Positions 1 through 7,972 of a DNA stretch of 36,290 bases are shown in pieces. The translations under genes were made by a program, and so were the position numbers. The stretch lies in contig SXON01000052.1 of NCBI GenBank assembly GCA_005778355.1, positions 1 to 36,290 on the forward strand, read 5' to 3'. Each line of letters begins with the position of its first letter. Position 1 is the first letter of the stretch. The stretch comes from Pseudomonadota bacterium. Its GTDB lineage: Bacteria; Myxococcota_A; UBA796; SXON01. Below the pieces are notes generated by a model. That model did no database searches and was not told the DNA's origin. It worked only from the letters and a program-made list of their open reading frames with translations.

Positions 1-227
1 CCACCCGGCCCAATCGCAGCGGGGTCAAGCCGACGTGATGCAGGTGCCCGGAACCTAGGCGGGGAGGCGGGTGGCGCCCCTGGCGCGCCCCATCGCGGAG
101 CGCAGCGCAGCCGATGGGGACGCCAGCGGCGACAGGCCCCGTCGGCCGCAGGCCGTTCTACAGAGTTCCGGGCACCGGGATCGCCTGGAGATAGGGGGTC
201 CCCGTGTCGCGACACAGGGCCGGGTGG
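1..227 (+). ncRNA. Putative structured RNA (nested inverted repeats), class unknown
   Basis: This stretch has no convincing coding sequence but folds on paper into one long, interrupted rod. Bases 1-11 (CCACCCGGCCC) are perfectly complementary to 217-227, 43-54 (GGTGCCCGGAAC) to 165-176, 58-64 to 137-143 (one G-U pair), 80-85 (CTGGCG) to 121-126, and 88-95 (CCCCATCG) to 112-119, leaving a 16-nt apical loop at 96-111. A further pairing, 19-24 with 200-205, is possible. The G-U pair is only allowed on the + strand, which weakly favours that direction. A rod with bulges recalls 6S or large SRP RNA, but I do not find the conserved SRP apical motif, RNase P core or tmRNA ends. The outer stem touches the window edge, so the element may extend further. 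It could also be a DNA-level repeat. Confidence 0.3.
204..215. repeat. Perfect 12-bp palindrome GTGTCGCGACAC
   Basis: This self-complementary 12-mer lies in the non-coding region before the GST-like gene. The same 12-mer recurs inside the glycosyltransferase gene at 11666-11677. Its core GTCGCGAC is unusually frequent in the window (about 20 copies by hand count). Confidence 0.6.
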
Positions 228-240
228 GGCCGACCTCAAG

Positions 241-960
241 CTACGAGGGAACCACCGCCGTAAGAGGAAAGTACTGCCCCTTGATGCGCTCCACGTAGGC
301 CACGAGCTTCGGCGCTCTCGCCGCGTCGTGGATCGGTGTTTTCCCCGGGTGTCCCTGGATGGCCCACAAGAACGCGAACACGGTGGCATCGACGCTACGG
401 GGCGCCTCGCCGAGCAAGTAGCGATGGTCGCCAAGGATGGTCGCAACGGCCTCGATGTCGGACACCCCCATCGCCATCACCTCGTCGCGCGTGTAGCGCC
501 CGATGCCCTGCGCCATCGCTGATTTCCGCACGCTGCTACGAATGAACGGCAGGGCCAGGGGGGCCAGGAAACCAGGCACCATCACGCTGAACGCGGGGTA
601 CTGGATGGCCCAGCCGTCGTCTTCGAGCCACCGGGTCCGGAGGGCCACGAAGTAGGTGCCCTCCTCGAGCATACGTCGCACCGCGCGCGCGGTGGCGCGC
701 TCCATTGGCGTCATGCCCTCGTCGAGGGTCACGCCCCGTGTCTGCACCAGGTGCTCGATGATCATCTGGCTGTCGCCGAGCTTCTGGCCGTCCACCAGGA
801 CGTACGGCACCTTGCCGCGGGGCGCCTGCGGCGGGAGTCCACGCTGGCGCTCGTAGGCCACCCCAGCCAGCCGCAACCACGTTTCCAGCTTGATCACGAA
901 GGGCGAGAAGTCCGGGGTCTCCCAGCCGGGCCTCGTACCGTAGAGCACAAGTTCTGACAT
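241..960 (-). CDS. Glutathione S-transferase family protein (metaxin/Fax-like)
   Basis: This 239-residue protein has the two-domain GST layout. The N-terminal thioredoxin-like half starts LVLYGTRPGW and carries SPFVIKLETWLRLAG and the cis-Pro segment KVPYV (about residues 50-55), followed by the GDSQMI glutathione-side motif. The C-terminal half is all-helical. The pattern SPF..K.E..LR is typical of the Fax/metaxin-like (Tom37-related) GST branch found in many proteobacteria. Substrate and catalytic activity cannot be read from sequence, and many members are not classical transferases. It is transcribed away from the large surface lipoprotein. The start at 960 is supported by a GATATT element at 970-975, 9 nt upstream, and there is no strong ribosome-binding site. 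Confidence 0.85.
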   Translation of the reverse strand: MSELVLYGTRPGWETPDFSPFVIKLETWLRLAGVAYERQRGLPPQAPRGKVPYVLVDGQKLGDSQMIIEHLVQTRGVTLDEGMTPMERATARAVRRMLEEGTYFVALRTRWLEDDGWAIQYPAFSVMVPGFLAPLALPFIRSSVRKSAMAQGIGRYTRDEVMAMGVSDIEAVATILGDHRYLLGEAPRSVDATVFAFLWAIQGHPGKTPIHDAARAPKLVAYVERIKGQYFPLTAVVPS

Positions 961-969
961 GCCGGCTGG

Positions 970-975
970 AATATC
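970..975 (-). promoter_or_regulatory. Putative -10 element (GATATT) of the GST-like gene
   Basis: On the minus strand GATATT lies 9 nt before the start codon at 960, in an otherwise GC-rich 73-bp divergent gap. The position matches the start-proximal GGTTAG-like elements seen before other genes here. No -35 element is recognisable. Confidence 0.35.
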
Positions 976-1033
976 CTGGGGCCGCTTGCCCGCCTCCGGT
1001 CGGTCGAGTGTCTGATGCCCGCAGGTGGACCCG

Positions 1034-4000
1034 ATGCCGCACTCTCGCCTCTTCCTCTCGTTGCTGTTCCTCGCTGCCTGCGCGCCAGCGGACGAGTCGC
1101 GCCCGCTTGCCCAGGATCCCCAGAGCTGGTGGTCGGTGGTGGGGCCACGACTTGCCGCCGACAGCCGCCGGTTCCACGCCGAGGGCGAGGCGCTTGTCGC
1201 CCGTCATCCAGCTTCAGCCGCCGAGATCAGGCCCGGGGTCACCACCCTGAGCGCCCCCGGCGCCACGACACTGTCGCTCAGCGCCGGCGGGGGTCGCCCG
1301 ACGCTCGGGGCCTGCCAGCACGACGGGGCGGTCGACGCCTCGGGCCACTGCCTGCAACGCGCGGAGATCGACCACGGCCACGGGCTCGTGGAGTGGTGGG
1401 CCTCGACGGCCGAGGGCCTGGAGCAGGGCTTCGAGCTCGCGCGTGCCGAGGGCGACGAGGTGCGCATCGCGGTCGCGACCGACGTGGCGATCTCGCTCGA
1501 CGGCGACAAGCTCCGTCTCGGCGACTGGACGGCGTCCGCGCTCGCCGCCTGGGACGCCGATGGACGGGCACTCCCGGTGCGGTTCGTCGCCGGTCGCGAC
1601 GGTTTCGAGCTTGTCGCTCGGGTGGAGGGCGCCCGCTTCCCCGTCACCATCGACCCCCTCTACCGGCCGGACGGCCACGAGTGGACCGGCAGCGAGAGCG
1701 GCGAGGGCTTCGGCACCGCCATCGCCAGCGGTGGCGACGTCAACGGCGACGGCTACGACGACCTCGCCGTCGGCGCGCCCAGCTCGAGCGGCGGCGGCAA
1801 CGTGTACGTGTTCCACGGAAGCGCCGACGGGGTCTCCACCACTGCGACCACCTCGATCGGCAACCCCAACGGCGGGGCCGCCCAGTTCGGCGCCGCGCTG
1901 TCGATCGCGGGCGATCTCGATGGCGATGGCTACAACGAGCTCGTGGTCGGTTCGCCCGGCTACGACGGCGACAGCGGCATCCTCACCGTGTACGAGGGCG
2001 GATCAGGAGGCGTGGCCACGAGCGCAACGGCCGACGCGACGCTCGACCTCGGCTCGCGCTGGGGGGCGAGCATTGTCGGCATGGGCGACGTCAACGGCGA
2101 CGGTCGCGACGACTTCGCGGTAGGCGGCCCCGGCGACAACGGCAACAATGGCGTTGTCTACCTGCTCGGCGGCGCCTCGAGCGGCTTCAGCGTGCTCGGC
2201 AGTGCCGCGGGCACCACCGCCGACGAGTTCGGCACCAGCCTCGCCGCCGGCGACTTCAACGGCGACGGCTACACCGAGCTGGTCGTCAGCGCGCCGGGCG
2301 GCACCGAGGCCTTCATCTACGACGGGAGCACCGGCGCCGGCATGCTTGCGACGACGCCGGGCACGCTGGTGTCCACCAACGCGATGTCGGGCCTTGGCGC
2401 GGCGCTGGCCGTGATCGACTACGACGACGATGGCGACCTCGACCTGGCCGTCGGCACCTACGACACCACCAACACCGACGGCCGTGTGTCCGTGTACCTC
2501 AGCGACGGCGCCGGGCTCTCGAACATCACCGACTACAACTACGGCGGGAGCACCGGGGCCGAGCTCGGGCGGGCGCTCGCCTCGCCCGGCGACCTCGACG
2601 CCGACGGCGTGGACGACCTGGTCGTGGGCGCGCCTGGCCTCGACTTCACCTACGTGTTCTCCGGCGACACGGACGGGACGGGCAATATCGGCATCGCAGT
2701 CACCCTCAGCGGCGATGCGGGCACCGGCTACGGCGGCGCGGTCGCGGCCGCTGGCGACGTGGACGCGGACGGCTTTCCCGACGCCTTCGTCGGCGCGGCA
2801 GGCAGCGACACGGTGACGCTGCTGCGCGGCGGCGCCTTCGACGCGATGGCCACTGGTCCCGCCGGCGAGACCATCCTCGGCGACACCACCAGCAACCGCC
2901 TCGGCATGTACCTCGACTTCGCGGGCGACATCGACAACGACGGCTACGACGACCTCGTCGTGGCGGCGCCGGTCAACGACTACGCCGCGAGTAACGCAGG
3001 CGCGGTCTACACCTTCCACGGCTCGGCCACCGGGCTCGTCACGACCGCCGACGTGTCGCTCTACGGGGAGGCCACCGACGACCGTTTTGGCGGGGCCGTG
3101 GCCGGCGCGGGCGACGTCAACAGCGACGGCTACGCCGACGTCATCGTCGGGTCGCCGACCCACGACACCGCCGGCGCCAACGCCGGCCGCGTGTACCTCT
3201 ACGAGGGCAGCGCCAGCGGGCTCGGCAGCAGCGCCGCCACCACCATCGACGGCGAGTCGGCGGGCGAGCAGTTCGGCAGCGCCGTGGCAGGCGGCGGCCA
3301 GATCTACCGCGCCGGCTATGGCGACGTCGCGGTCGGCGCCCCCTACGCCACCGGCAGCGGCGGGGGTGCCTGCGGCGAGGTACGCACCTACCGCGGCTCC
3401 GCCACCGGGCTCAGCACCACCGCCTCCGACACCCTCAGCGGCGAGGCCTCGGGCGACTACTTCGGTCTCTCCGTGGCCCTCGTCGACGTCACGCACGACT
3501 ACTACTACGAGGTCGTCGCCGGGGCGCCCAACGCCGACCCCGGGGGGCTCTCCAATGCGGGCAGCATCTATGCCTTCACCGCCCAGGAGAGCGGCCTCGA
3601 AGACACTGCCAGCATCAGCAGCGACGGGGCGGCGGCGGGCGATGGCCTTGGTCGGAAGCTGTCGCGCGCGGGCGACGTCAACGGCGACGGCTACGGCGAT
3701 GTGCTCGCCACCGCCATCGGCGCATCGAGCAACGCCGGCGCTGGCTACCTCTTCCTCGGCACGTCGTCTGGACTCGACAGCACCGCGAGCTGGTCGGCCA
3801 CCGGCGATGCGAGCAACGACTACCTGGGTAGCTCGGTGGGTGCCGGCGACTTCAATGGCGATGGCCTCGACGAGCCGGCCCTCGGCGCCTACGCGAGCGA
3901 CGACCCCGTCGGCGATGCCGGGTCGATCTACGTGTACACCCTCGCCGACGACCTCGACGAGATCGCCGAGCAGCGACTCCTCGGCGAGGACGGCGGTGAC

Positions 4001-6670
4001 TACCTTGGCTTCGCGCTGGCGGCCGGCGGCGACATCAATGGCGACGGCTACGACGATCTCGTGGGCGGCGCGTTCTCGGTCGACGATGCCGCCAACGAGG
4101 GCGGCGCCATCTACACCTGGTACGGCGAGCCCGCCGATATCGACGGCGACGGCACCCTCTCTGCCGACGACTGCGACGACGGCGACGCGAGCGTGGGCGA
4201 GGCTTCGCTGGTCTTCTATCGCGACATCGACAGCGACGGCTACGGCTACACCGCCGACTCCACCACCGTGTGCCGCACGCCCTACGGCAACTACTCCACT
4301 GTGGGGGGTGATTGCTCCCCCAACCGGTCCGAGGTCAACCCCGCGGCGACGGAGGTCTGCGACGACGACGACACCGACGAGGACTGCAGCGGCGCCGCCG
4401 ACAACGACGACCCGAGCGCCACCGGCACCAGCACCTTCTTCGCTGACAACGACGGCGACGGCTACGGCGACGCGGCGAACACGGTGAGCGCCTGCGACCA
4501 GCCCACGGGCTACGTGAGCGACGACACCGACTGCAACGACGCCGACGCGGCGATCTCCCCGGCCGGCACCGAGGCCTGCGACGCGCTCGACACCGACGAG
4601 GACTGCGACGGCCTGGTCAACGACGACGACCCGAGCGTCACCGGCACCTCGCCCTACTACGACGACGAGGACGCCGACGGCTACGGCGAGAGCGCCGTCT
4701 ACGGCTACGCTTGCGACGTTCCCGGCGGCTATGTGCTGGACAACACCGACTGCCTCGACACCGACTACGACATCAACCCCTCGGCCACCGAGCTTTGCGA
4801 CGGAAGCGCCACCGACGAGGACTGCGACGGCCTCGCCGACATGGACGACCCCGACGTGGTCGGCAGCATCACCATCTACGCCGACGTCGATGACGACGGA
4901 TACGGCGACGCGAGCGAGGCGGTGGCCGCGTGCGGCGTGCTGAGCGGCCACGTCACCGATTCAACCGACTGCGACGACGAGAACGCCGCGATCAACCCCG
5001 GTGCCACCGAGGCCTGTGACGATCTCGACACCGACGAGGACTGCGACGGACTGGCCGACGATGTCGACGGCAGCGTGACCGGGCAAGTGGCGATCTACAA
5101 CGACTTCGACGGCGACGGCTACGGCGGCAGCTACGAGGACGTGAGCTGCGAGACCCAGGCCGGCGAGGCCACCAACGCCGACGATTGTGACGACCGCGAC
5201 GCCTCGATCAACCCCGACGGCACCGAGGTGTGCGACGCCCTCGACGCCGACGAGGACTGCGACGGCCTGGCGGACGACGACGATCCGAGCGCAGACAGCG
5301 CCACATTCACCACCTGGTTCAGCGACGACGATGGCGACGGCTACGGCGACGCCACGGGCGACACCACCGCTTGCGACGCACCGGCCGGGCACGTGGCCGA
5401 CGACGGCGACTGCGACGACCTCGCGGAGGACATTCACCCCGGCGCCGACGAGTCCGACTGCACCGACCCCATCGACTACAATTGCGACGGCTCGACCGGC
5501 TACGCCGACGACGACAGCGACGGCTGGGCCGCCTGCGAGGACTGCGACGACGACGAGGCCAGCGCCTACCCGGGCGGCACCGAGATGCCGGTCGACGGGA
5601 TCGACGGTGATTGCGACGGCTACGAGGCTTGCTATATCGACGGCGACGGCGACGGCTACCGAGCGGACGAGACGACGACGCGTGGGAGCCTCAGCTGCAC
5701 CGCCACGGGCGAGGCCAGCGCCGGCACCGACAGCGGCGACTGCGACGACGCCGACGCGAGCGTTTCACCCGCCGCCACCGAGACCACCGGCGACGAGGTC
5801 GACCAGGACTGCGACGGCGTCGAGAGCTGCTACGCCGACGACGACGGCGACAGCTACCACGACGGAGCGACCACCGTCGAGAGCACCGACGCCGACTGCG
5901 GCGACGTCGGCGAGGCCCTCGCGGCGAACACCGGCGACTGCGACAGCGCCCGGAGCGACGTCTTCCCGGGTGCCGACGAGAGCGACTGCACCGACCCGAC
6001 CGACTACAACTGCGACGGTTCGACCGGCTACACCGACGCCGACAGTGATGGTTACGCCGCCTGCGCCGAGTGCGACGACACCGACGCGGCCGTGTCGCCC
6101 GCGGCCACCGAGAGCTGCAACGGCGTAGACGACGACTGCGACGGCAGCACCGACCCCGACACGGCCATCGACGCCGGCACCTGGTACGCCGACGCCGACG
6201 CCGACGGATTCACCGACGCGGCCTCTTCACTCGTAGCTTGCGACGAACCTGCGGGCTACGCCGCCGCGAGCAGCCCGGAGGATTGCGACGACGCCGACGC
6301 CACGTCCTTCCCCGGCGCCCGCGAGCTGTCCGACGACGGCATCGACCAGGACTGCGACGGAAGCGACCTCGTGAGCAGTGTCGACACCGGCGACAGTGGG
6401 GACACGGGCGCGGGAGACACCGCCGACAGCGGTCGCCCCGACACTGGCAGCGAGGACAGCGCAGCTGACGACACGGGCGGCGGCAGCGACAGCGGAGACA
6501 CCGACACCGACACGGACGCCGACACCGACGCCGATACCGACGTCGACACCGGCACCGACAAGTCCGGCGAGTCCTGCGGTTGCGACGCCGGCTCGGCCCT
6601 CGGCGCCCCGGCCACCCTTCTCGGCGCCCTCTGGCTCAGGCGGCGTCGTGCATCGCGGCGGCGCGAGTAG
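1034..6670 (+). CDS. Giant surface lipoprotein: FG-GAP propellers, MopE-type repeats, MYXO-CTERM-like tail
   Basis: This 1878-residue protein is probably displayed on the cell surface. The ATG at 1034 is preferred over the in-frame GTG at 1025 because AGGTGG at 1023-1028 sits 5 nt upstream. The protein opens with a lipoprotein signal (LFLAAC, Cys at about residue 15). Residues ~215-1030 hold 14 FG-GAP-type units (GDVNGDGYDDLAVGAP and variants, two degenerate), enough for two seven-bladed integrin-like propellers with Ca-binding DxDxDG loops. Residues ~1060-1780 hold about 11 Cys/Asp repeats of the MopE putative metal-binding type (DxDGDGYG ... DCDD ... NP.A.E.CD). A Thr/Asp/Gly linker (DTGDSGDTG, then DTDTDAD repeats) follows. 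The C-terminus has CGC (Cys1848, Cys1850), a hydrophobic stretch and RRRR, like MYXO-CTERM sorting signals. It may bind metal or mediate adhesion. The ligand is unknown. Confidence 0.9.
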   Translation: MPHSRLFLSLLFLAACAPADESRPLAQDPQSWWSVVGPRLAADSRRFHAEGEALVARHPASAAEIRPGVTTLSAPGATTLSLSAGGGRPTLGACQHDGAVDASGHCLQRAEIDHGHGLVEWWASTAEGLEQGFELARAEGDEVRIAVATDVAISLDGDKLRLGDWTASALAAWDADGRALPVRFVAGRDGFELVARVEGARFPVTIDPLYRPDGHEWTGSESGEGFGTAIASGGDVNGDGYDDLAVGAPSSSGGGNVYVFHGSADGVSTTATTSIGNPNGGAAQFGAALSIAGDLDGDGYNELVVGSPGYDGDSGILTVYEGGSGGVATSATADATLDLGSRWGASIVGMGDVNGDGRDDFAVGGPGDNGNNGVVYLLGGASSGFSVLGSAAGTTADEFGTSLAAGDFNGDGYTELVVSAPGGTEAFIYDGSTGAGMLATTPGTLVSTNAMSGLGAALAVIDYDDDGDLDLAVGTYDTTNTDGRVSVYLSDGAGLSNITDYNYGGSTGAELGRALASPGDLDADGVDDLVVGAPGLDFTYVFSGDTDGTGNIGIAVTLSGDAGTGYGGAVAAAGDVDADGFPDAFVGAAGSDTVTLLRGGAFDAMATGPAGETILGDTTSNRLGMYLDFAGDIDNDGYDDLVVAAPVNDYAASNAGAVYTFHGSATGLVTTADVSLYGEATDDRFGGAVAGAGDVNSDGYADVIVGSPTHDTAGANAGRVYLYEGSASGLGSSAATTIDGESAGEQFGSAVAGGGQIYRAGYGDVAVGAPYATGSGGGACGEVRTYRGSATGLSTTASDTLSGEASGDYFGLSVALVDVTHDYYYEVVAGAPNADPGGLSNAGSIYAFTAQESGLEDTASISSDGAAAGDGLGRKLSRAGDVNGDGYGDVLATAIGASSNAGAGYLFLGTSSGLDSTASWSATGDASNDYLGSSVGAGDFNGDGLDEPALGAYASDDPVGDAGSIYVYTLADDLDEIAEQRLLGEDGGDYLGFALAAGGDINGDGYDDLVGGAFSVDDAANEGGAIYTWYGEPADIDGDGTLSADDCDDGDASVGEASLVFYRDIDSDGYGYTADSTTVCRTPYGNYSTVGGDCSPNRSEVNPAATEVCDDDDTDEDCSGAADNDDPSATGTSTFFADNDGDGYGDAANTVSACDQPTGYVSDDTDCNDADAAISPAGTEACDALDTDEDCDGLVNDDDPSVTGTSPYYDDEDADGYGESAVYGYACDVPGGYVLDNTDCLDTDYDINPSATELCDGSATDEDCDGLADMDDPDVVGSITIYADVDDDGYGDASEAVAACGVLSGHVTDSTDCDDENAAINPGATEACDDLDTDEDCDGLADDVDGSVTGQVAIYNDFDGDGYGGSYEDVSCETQAGEATNADDCDDRDASINPDGTEVCDALDADEDCDGLADDDDPSADSATFTTWFSDDDGDGYGDATGDTTACDAPAGHVADDGDCDDLAEDIHPGADESDCTDPIDYNCDGSTGYADDDSDGWAACEDCDDDEASAYPGGTEMPVDGIDGDCDGYEACYIDGDGDGYRADETTTRGSLSCTATGEASAGTDSGDCDDADASVSPAATETTGDEVDQDCDGVESCYADDDGDSYHDGATTVESTDADCGDVGEALAANTGDCDSARSDVFPGADESDCTDPTDYNCDGSTGYTDADSDGYAACAECDDTDAAVSPAATESCNGVDDDCDGSTDPDTAIDAGTWYADADADGFTDAASSLVACDEPAGYAAASSPEDCDDADATSFPGARELSDDGIDQDCDGSDLVSSVDTGDSGDTGAGDTADSGRPDTGSEDSAADDTGGGSDSGDTDTDTDADTDADTDVDTGTDKSGESCGCDAGSALGAPATLLGALWLRRRRASRRRE
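1681..4130 (+). repeat. Array of 14 FG-GAP units
   Basis: The DNA encodes 14 successive blade units of roughly 55-70 residues, each centred on a GDxNGDGYxDLxVGAP-like segment. The tenth (GQIYRAGYGDVAVGAP) and eleventh (LVDVTHDYYYEVVAGAP) have lost the calcium-loop acids. Two sets of seven would make two propellers. Confidence 0.75.
4205..6370 (+). repeat. Array of about 11 MopE-type Cys/Asp repeats
   Basis: About 11 repeats carry an aromatic-xDxDxDGYG start and a DCDD or DCND centre, with NP.ATE.CD between. The first six are long (about 65-75 residues) with a TDEDCDGL insert. The later ones vary and two are short forms (SDGWAACEDCDD, SDGYAACAECDD). Confidence 0.75.
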
Positions 6671-6794
6671 CGCAAGCACGGCCCGCGCCGGAAAACGCCA
6701 ACTCGCTTGCCCGGGGCCCAGCTCCCGCGTGTCTCATGTCTCCGAGAGAGTGTCGATCGTGGTAGCGGGCCCCGGATTCCGTCCCTGCGACAGC
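6671..6794. other. Gap between surface lipoprotein and sigma factor, with 9-bp inverted repeat
   Basis: This 124-bp spacer holds CCGGGGCCC at 6711-6719 and its exact complement GGGCCCCGG at 6767-6775, separated by 47 nt. There is no T-tract, so I do not call a terminator. GGAAAAC at 6690-6696 resembles an ECF -35 box, but no matching -10 is evident at the right distance. Confidence 0.35.
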
Positions 6795-7277
6795 ATGCCA
6801 CCCGCCCGTCACGACATCGACGCCCTCTACCGGGCGCACGGCGGCCTCGTCCGTGCGCGCATCCGGCGATTCTTCCCGGAGGCCGAGGCCGACGACGTGC
6901 TGCAGGAGGTTTTCGTGCGAGTCATCGAGAAAATCGAGAGCTTCCGAGGTGAAAGTAGCACCTCGACCTGGCTGTACCAGCTCACCACGCGCCACTGCCT
7001 CAACCGACTGCGCGACCGCTCGCGCCGCCACGCCCTCTGGACGGAGAGCGGCGAGATGTGGTCGGCGCCCGTCACGCCACCGTCGCAAGAGGCCCGCACG
7101 CTGCTCGGCGAGATCTGGCGCGACCTCGACGAGGAGATGGCCTTGATTGCGATCTACTACCACCTCGACCAGCTCACCCGCGACGACGTCGCCACGCTGG
7201 TGGGCCTCTCCTCCCGCACCGTGGGCTACCGCCTGGAGGCCTTGAGGAAATTGGCCGAGGCGAGGGGGCAGGCATGA
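6795..7277 (+). CDS. ECF-type RNA polymerase sigma factor
   Basis: This 160-residue sigma-70 family protein has only regions 2 and 4. Region 2 spans about residues 10-80 (LYRAHGGLVRARIRRFFP, DDVLQEVFVRVIEKIESFRG, STWLYQLTTRHCLNRLRDR). Region 4 spans about 110-158 (YYHLDQLTRDDVATLVGLS, SRTVGYRLEALRKL), a helix-turn-helix for -35 recognition. The reading frame stays open far upstream into the preceding gene, but homology to the family begins at PARHDIDALYRAHGG, so ATG 6795 is chosen. Its stop overlaps the start of the zinc-finger gene (ATGA), which strongly suggests a sigma/anti-sigma pair. Its targets cannot be read here; autoregulation of the operon is the usual expectation. Confidence 0.9.
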   Translation: MPPARHDIDALYRAHGGLVRARIRRFFPEAEADDVLQEVFVRVIEKIESFRGESSTSTWLYQLTTRHCLNRLRDRSRRHALWTESGEMWSAPVTPPSQEARTLLGEIWRDLDEEMALIAIYYHLDQLTRDDVATLVGLSSRTVGYRLEALRKLAEARGQA

Positions 7278-7972
7278 TCGGGCTCTACGACCGCGAGGGG
7301 CACCTCTCTCCGCTGGGCCTGCACCAGGTCGCCCTTGGCGAGGCCGATGCCCACGATCATCTCGCCACCTGCGCCGCCTGCCAATCGCGACTCGAGGGCC
7401 TGCGCCTCGCCGCCGCCGCTCCCCTCCCCGCTCTCCGCCTCCGAGGCGAGGTGGTCGCCTTGCCGCGACGTCGGCTCTGGGTGGCTGCCGGTTCCGCTCT
7501 CGCCATGGCCGCGGCGCTTTTGCTCTGGGTTGGCGGTCCCGCGCCCGGCGATGGCACCGAGCCCGACACCTTCACCGCCCGAGGCACCGACCTGCGCCTG
7601 GAGGTGTACCGCGACGCCCCCGGGGGCGCCGAGCGCCTCGCCGAGGGAAGCCTCGTTGCACCGGGAGACCGGCTCGGTTTCCGCTTCGCCAGCCGCTCCT
7701 CCGGGCACCTCGTGGTGCTGGGGATCGACGAGGCGGGCAGCGTGTACCCGGTGTGGCCCGCCGAGGGGTCGGGCACGGTCCCCGTCGAGCCCGCCCCCGA
7801 GGGACGTCAACTCGACGCCGCCGTGGCCCTCGACGACACGCCCGGCGACGAGCGACTCATCTGCCTGCGTTGCGACGGTCCCCTGGCGTGGCCCGACATC
7901 GTGGCCGCGTCGGGGCGGCGCATCCCCGGCTGCGCCCAGGCCGAGCTTCGGCTCCGCAAGGACGGCCGTTGA
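7274..7972 (+). CDS. Membrane anti-sigma factor: HxxxCxxC zinc motif plus DUF4384-like domain
   Basis: This 232-residue protein starts at ATG 7274, overlapping the sigma-factor stop by 4 nt, with GAGGGGG just upstream. It carries the zinc anti-sigma signature HxxxCxxC (His29, Cys33, Cys36), a single membrane span at about residues 68-86 (WVAAGSALAMAAALLLWVG) after RRR, and an exported domain. The exported part (about 100-200; GDRLGFRFASRSSGHLVVL and SVYPVWP) resembles DUF4384-type beta domains often found near or fused to caspase-like proteins. The expected topology is a cytoplasmic sigma-binding zinc domain and a periplasmic sensor. Its stop overlaps the TTG start of the caspase-like gene. 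The anti-sigma role is inferred from motif and position. Confidence 0.8.
   Translation: MIGLYDREGHLSPLGLHQVALGEADAHDHLATCAACQSRLEGLRLAAAAPLPALRLRGEVVALPRRRLWVAAGSALAMAAALLLWVGGPAPGDGTEPDTFTARGTDLRLEVYRDAPGGAERLAEGSLVAPGDRLGFRFASRSSGHLVVLGIDEAGSVYPVWPAEGSGTVPVEPAPEGRQLDAAVALDDTPGDERLICLRCDGPLAWPDIVAASGRRIPGCAQAELRLRKDGR

Noticed and set aside
71..298. 75-codon open frame in the first 300 bases
   Set aside because: It has no ribosome-binding site and Arg/Pro/Gly shadow composition, and it overlaps the inverted-repeat structure and the GST-like gene end.
2003..4951. Long minus-strand open frame (982 codons) opposite the surface lipoprotein
   Set aside because: It is a by-product of the repeated GAC/GGC codons on the + strand. 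Its translation is a low-complexity Val/Ala/Gly string with no fold signature.
6711..6775. 9-bp inverted repeat as a terminator for the surface lipoprotein gene
   Set aside because: The loop is 47 nt and no T-tract follows. It was kept only as an unassigned repeat.
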